A stretch of DNA of 5,455 nucleotides from Acidobacteriota bacterium (GTDB lineage Bacteria; Acidobacteriota; Holophagae; Holophagales; Holophagaceae). The notes beneath the pieces are model-generated. The model had not been told where the DNA came from and did not search any database. It saw nothing but the letters and a program-made list of their open reading frames with translations. Positions 5,321 to 5,455 of this stretch are shown in pieces. Position numbers and translations under genes: made by a program. The first letter of the stretch is position 1. Each line of letters opens with the position of its first letter. The DNA lies in NCBI GenBank assembly GCA_021778785.1, contig JAJYBX010000160.1, positions 1 through 5,455 on the forward strand, read 5' to 3'.

Positions 5321-5328
5321 CTTCACCC

Positions 5329-5455
5329 ATGCGCCACCTCGCCCTCCTCGGCTCCACGGGCAGCATCGGCACCGCCACCCTGGACGTGGTCCGGGCCCAT
5401 CCCGATGAGCTCGCGGTGGTGGCCCTGGCGGGGGGGAGGAACCGGGAGCTGCTCC
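5329..5455 (+). CDS. dxr: 1-deoxy-D-xylulose 5-phosphate reductoisomerase, N-terminal part
   Basis: Partial: 42 codons from ATG 5329 to the window edge. The product begins [20 protein letters not shown], the characteristic NADPH-binding start of Dxr (G8-S-T-G-S-I-G14 followed by T-x-D-V), and continues with [10 protein letters not shown]. Dxr converts 1-deoxy-D-xylulose 5-phosphate into 2-C-methyl-D-erythritol 4-phosphate, the committed step of the MEP isoprenoid pathway that supplies UppS with substrates. The order uppS-cdsA-dxr is a common bacterial cluster, which supports the call. The ribosome site is weak and distant (GGAG at 5314-5317) and lies inside the right inverted repeat of the inserted cassette. 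Confidence 0.93.
   Translation, partial: MRHLALLGSTGSIGTATLDVVRAHPDELAVVALAGGRNRELL

Overview
The window is very GC-rich (44 of 60 bases in the stretch I counted inside cdsA). It looks like a bacterial chromosome segment. An MglA-type GTPase fused to a sensor kinase, the isoprenoid/phospholipid genes uppS-cdsA-dxr in one run, and the codon style would fit Acidobacteriota of the Holophaga/Geothrix kind. That placement is inference from gene content only.

Layout. (1) Minus strand, 499 to 1: the N-terminal 166 codons of an exported protein with a signal peptide, a Pro/Ala/Glu/Lys-rich linker containing a 21-bp tandem repeat, and the start of a folded domain that may be an M49 (dipeptidyl-peptidase III-like) peptidase. 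(2) Minus strand, 2939 to 561: a 792-residue cytosolic signalling protein, MglA-like GTPase - coiled coil - PAS - histidine kinase - receiver. (3) 2940-3063: short divergent promoter region. (4) 3064-3310: a tandem repeat with a period of exactly 107 bp. Each unit begins with a copy of the first ~33 bp of uppS and carries an invariant 39-bp block holding a perfect 8-bp-stem palindrome. The two upstream copies encode two related 36-residue ORFs; each stop overlaps the next start (ATGA), ending at uppS. (5) Plus strand, 3278-4851: uppS and cdsA, overlapping by one base. (6) 4850-5320: a 471-bp cassette with a GxxExxY-family (PD-(D/E)XK-like) gene of lower GC, bounded by a 22-bp near-perfect inverted repeat, lying between cdsA and dxr. 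(7) 5329 to the end: the first 42 codons of dxr.

How it fits together. Dxr (MEP pathway to isoprenoid precursors), UppS (undecaprenyl diphosphate carrier lipid) and CdsA (CDP-diacylglycerol for phospholipids) are a common envelope-lipid cluster. Here the cluster seems to have been modified twice by small repeats: at the 5' end of uppS, and between cdsA and dxr. The divergent GTPase-kinase is a separate signalling gene. The 107-bp uppS-start repeat and the inverted-repeat-bounded GxxExxY cassette are the two things most worth following up.
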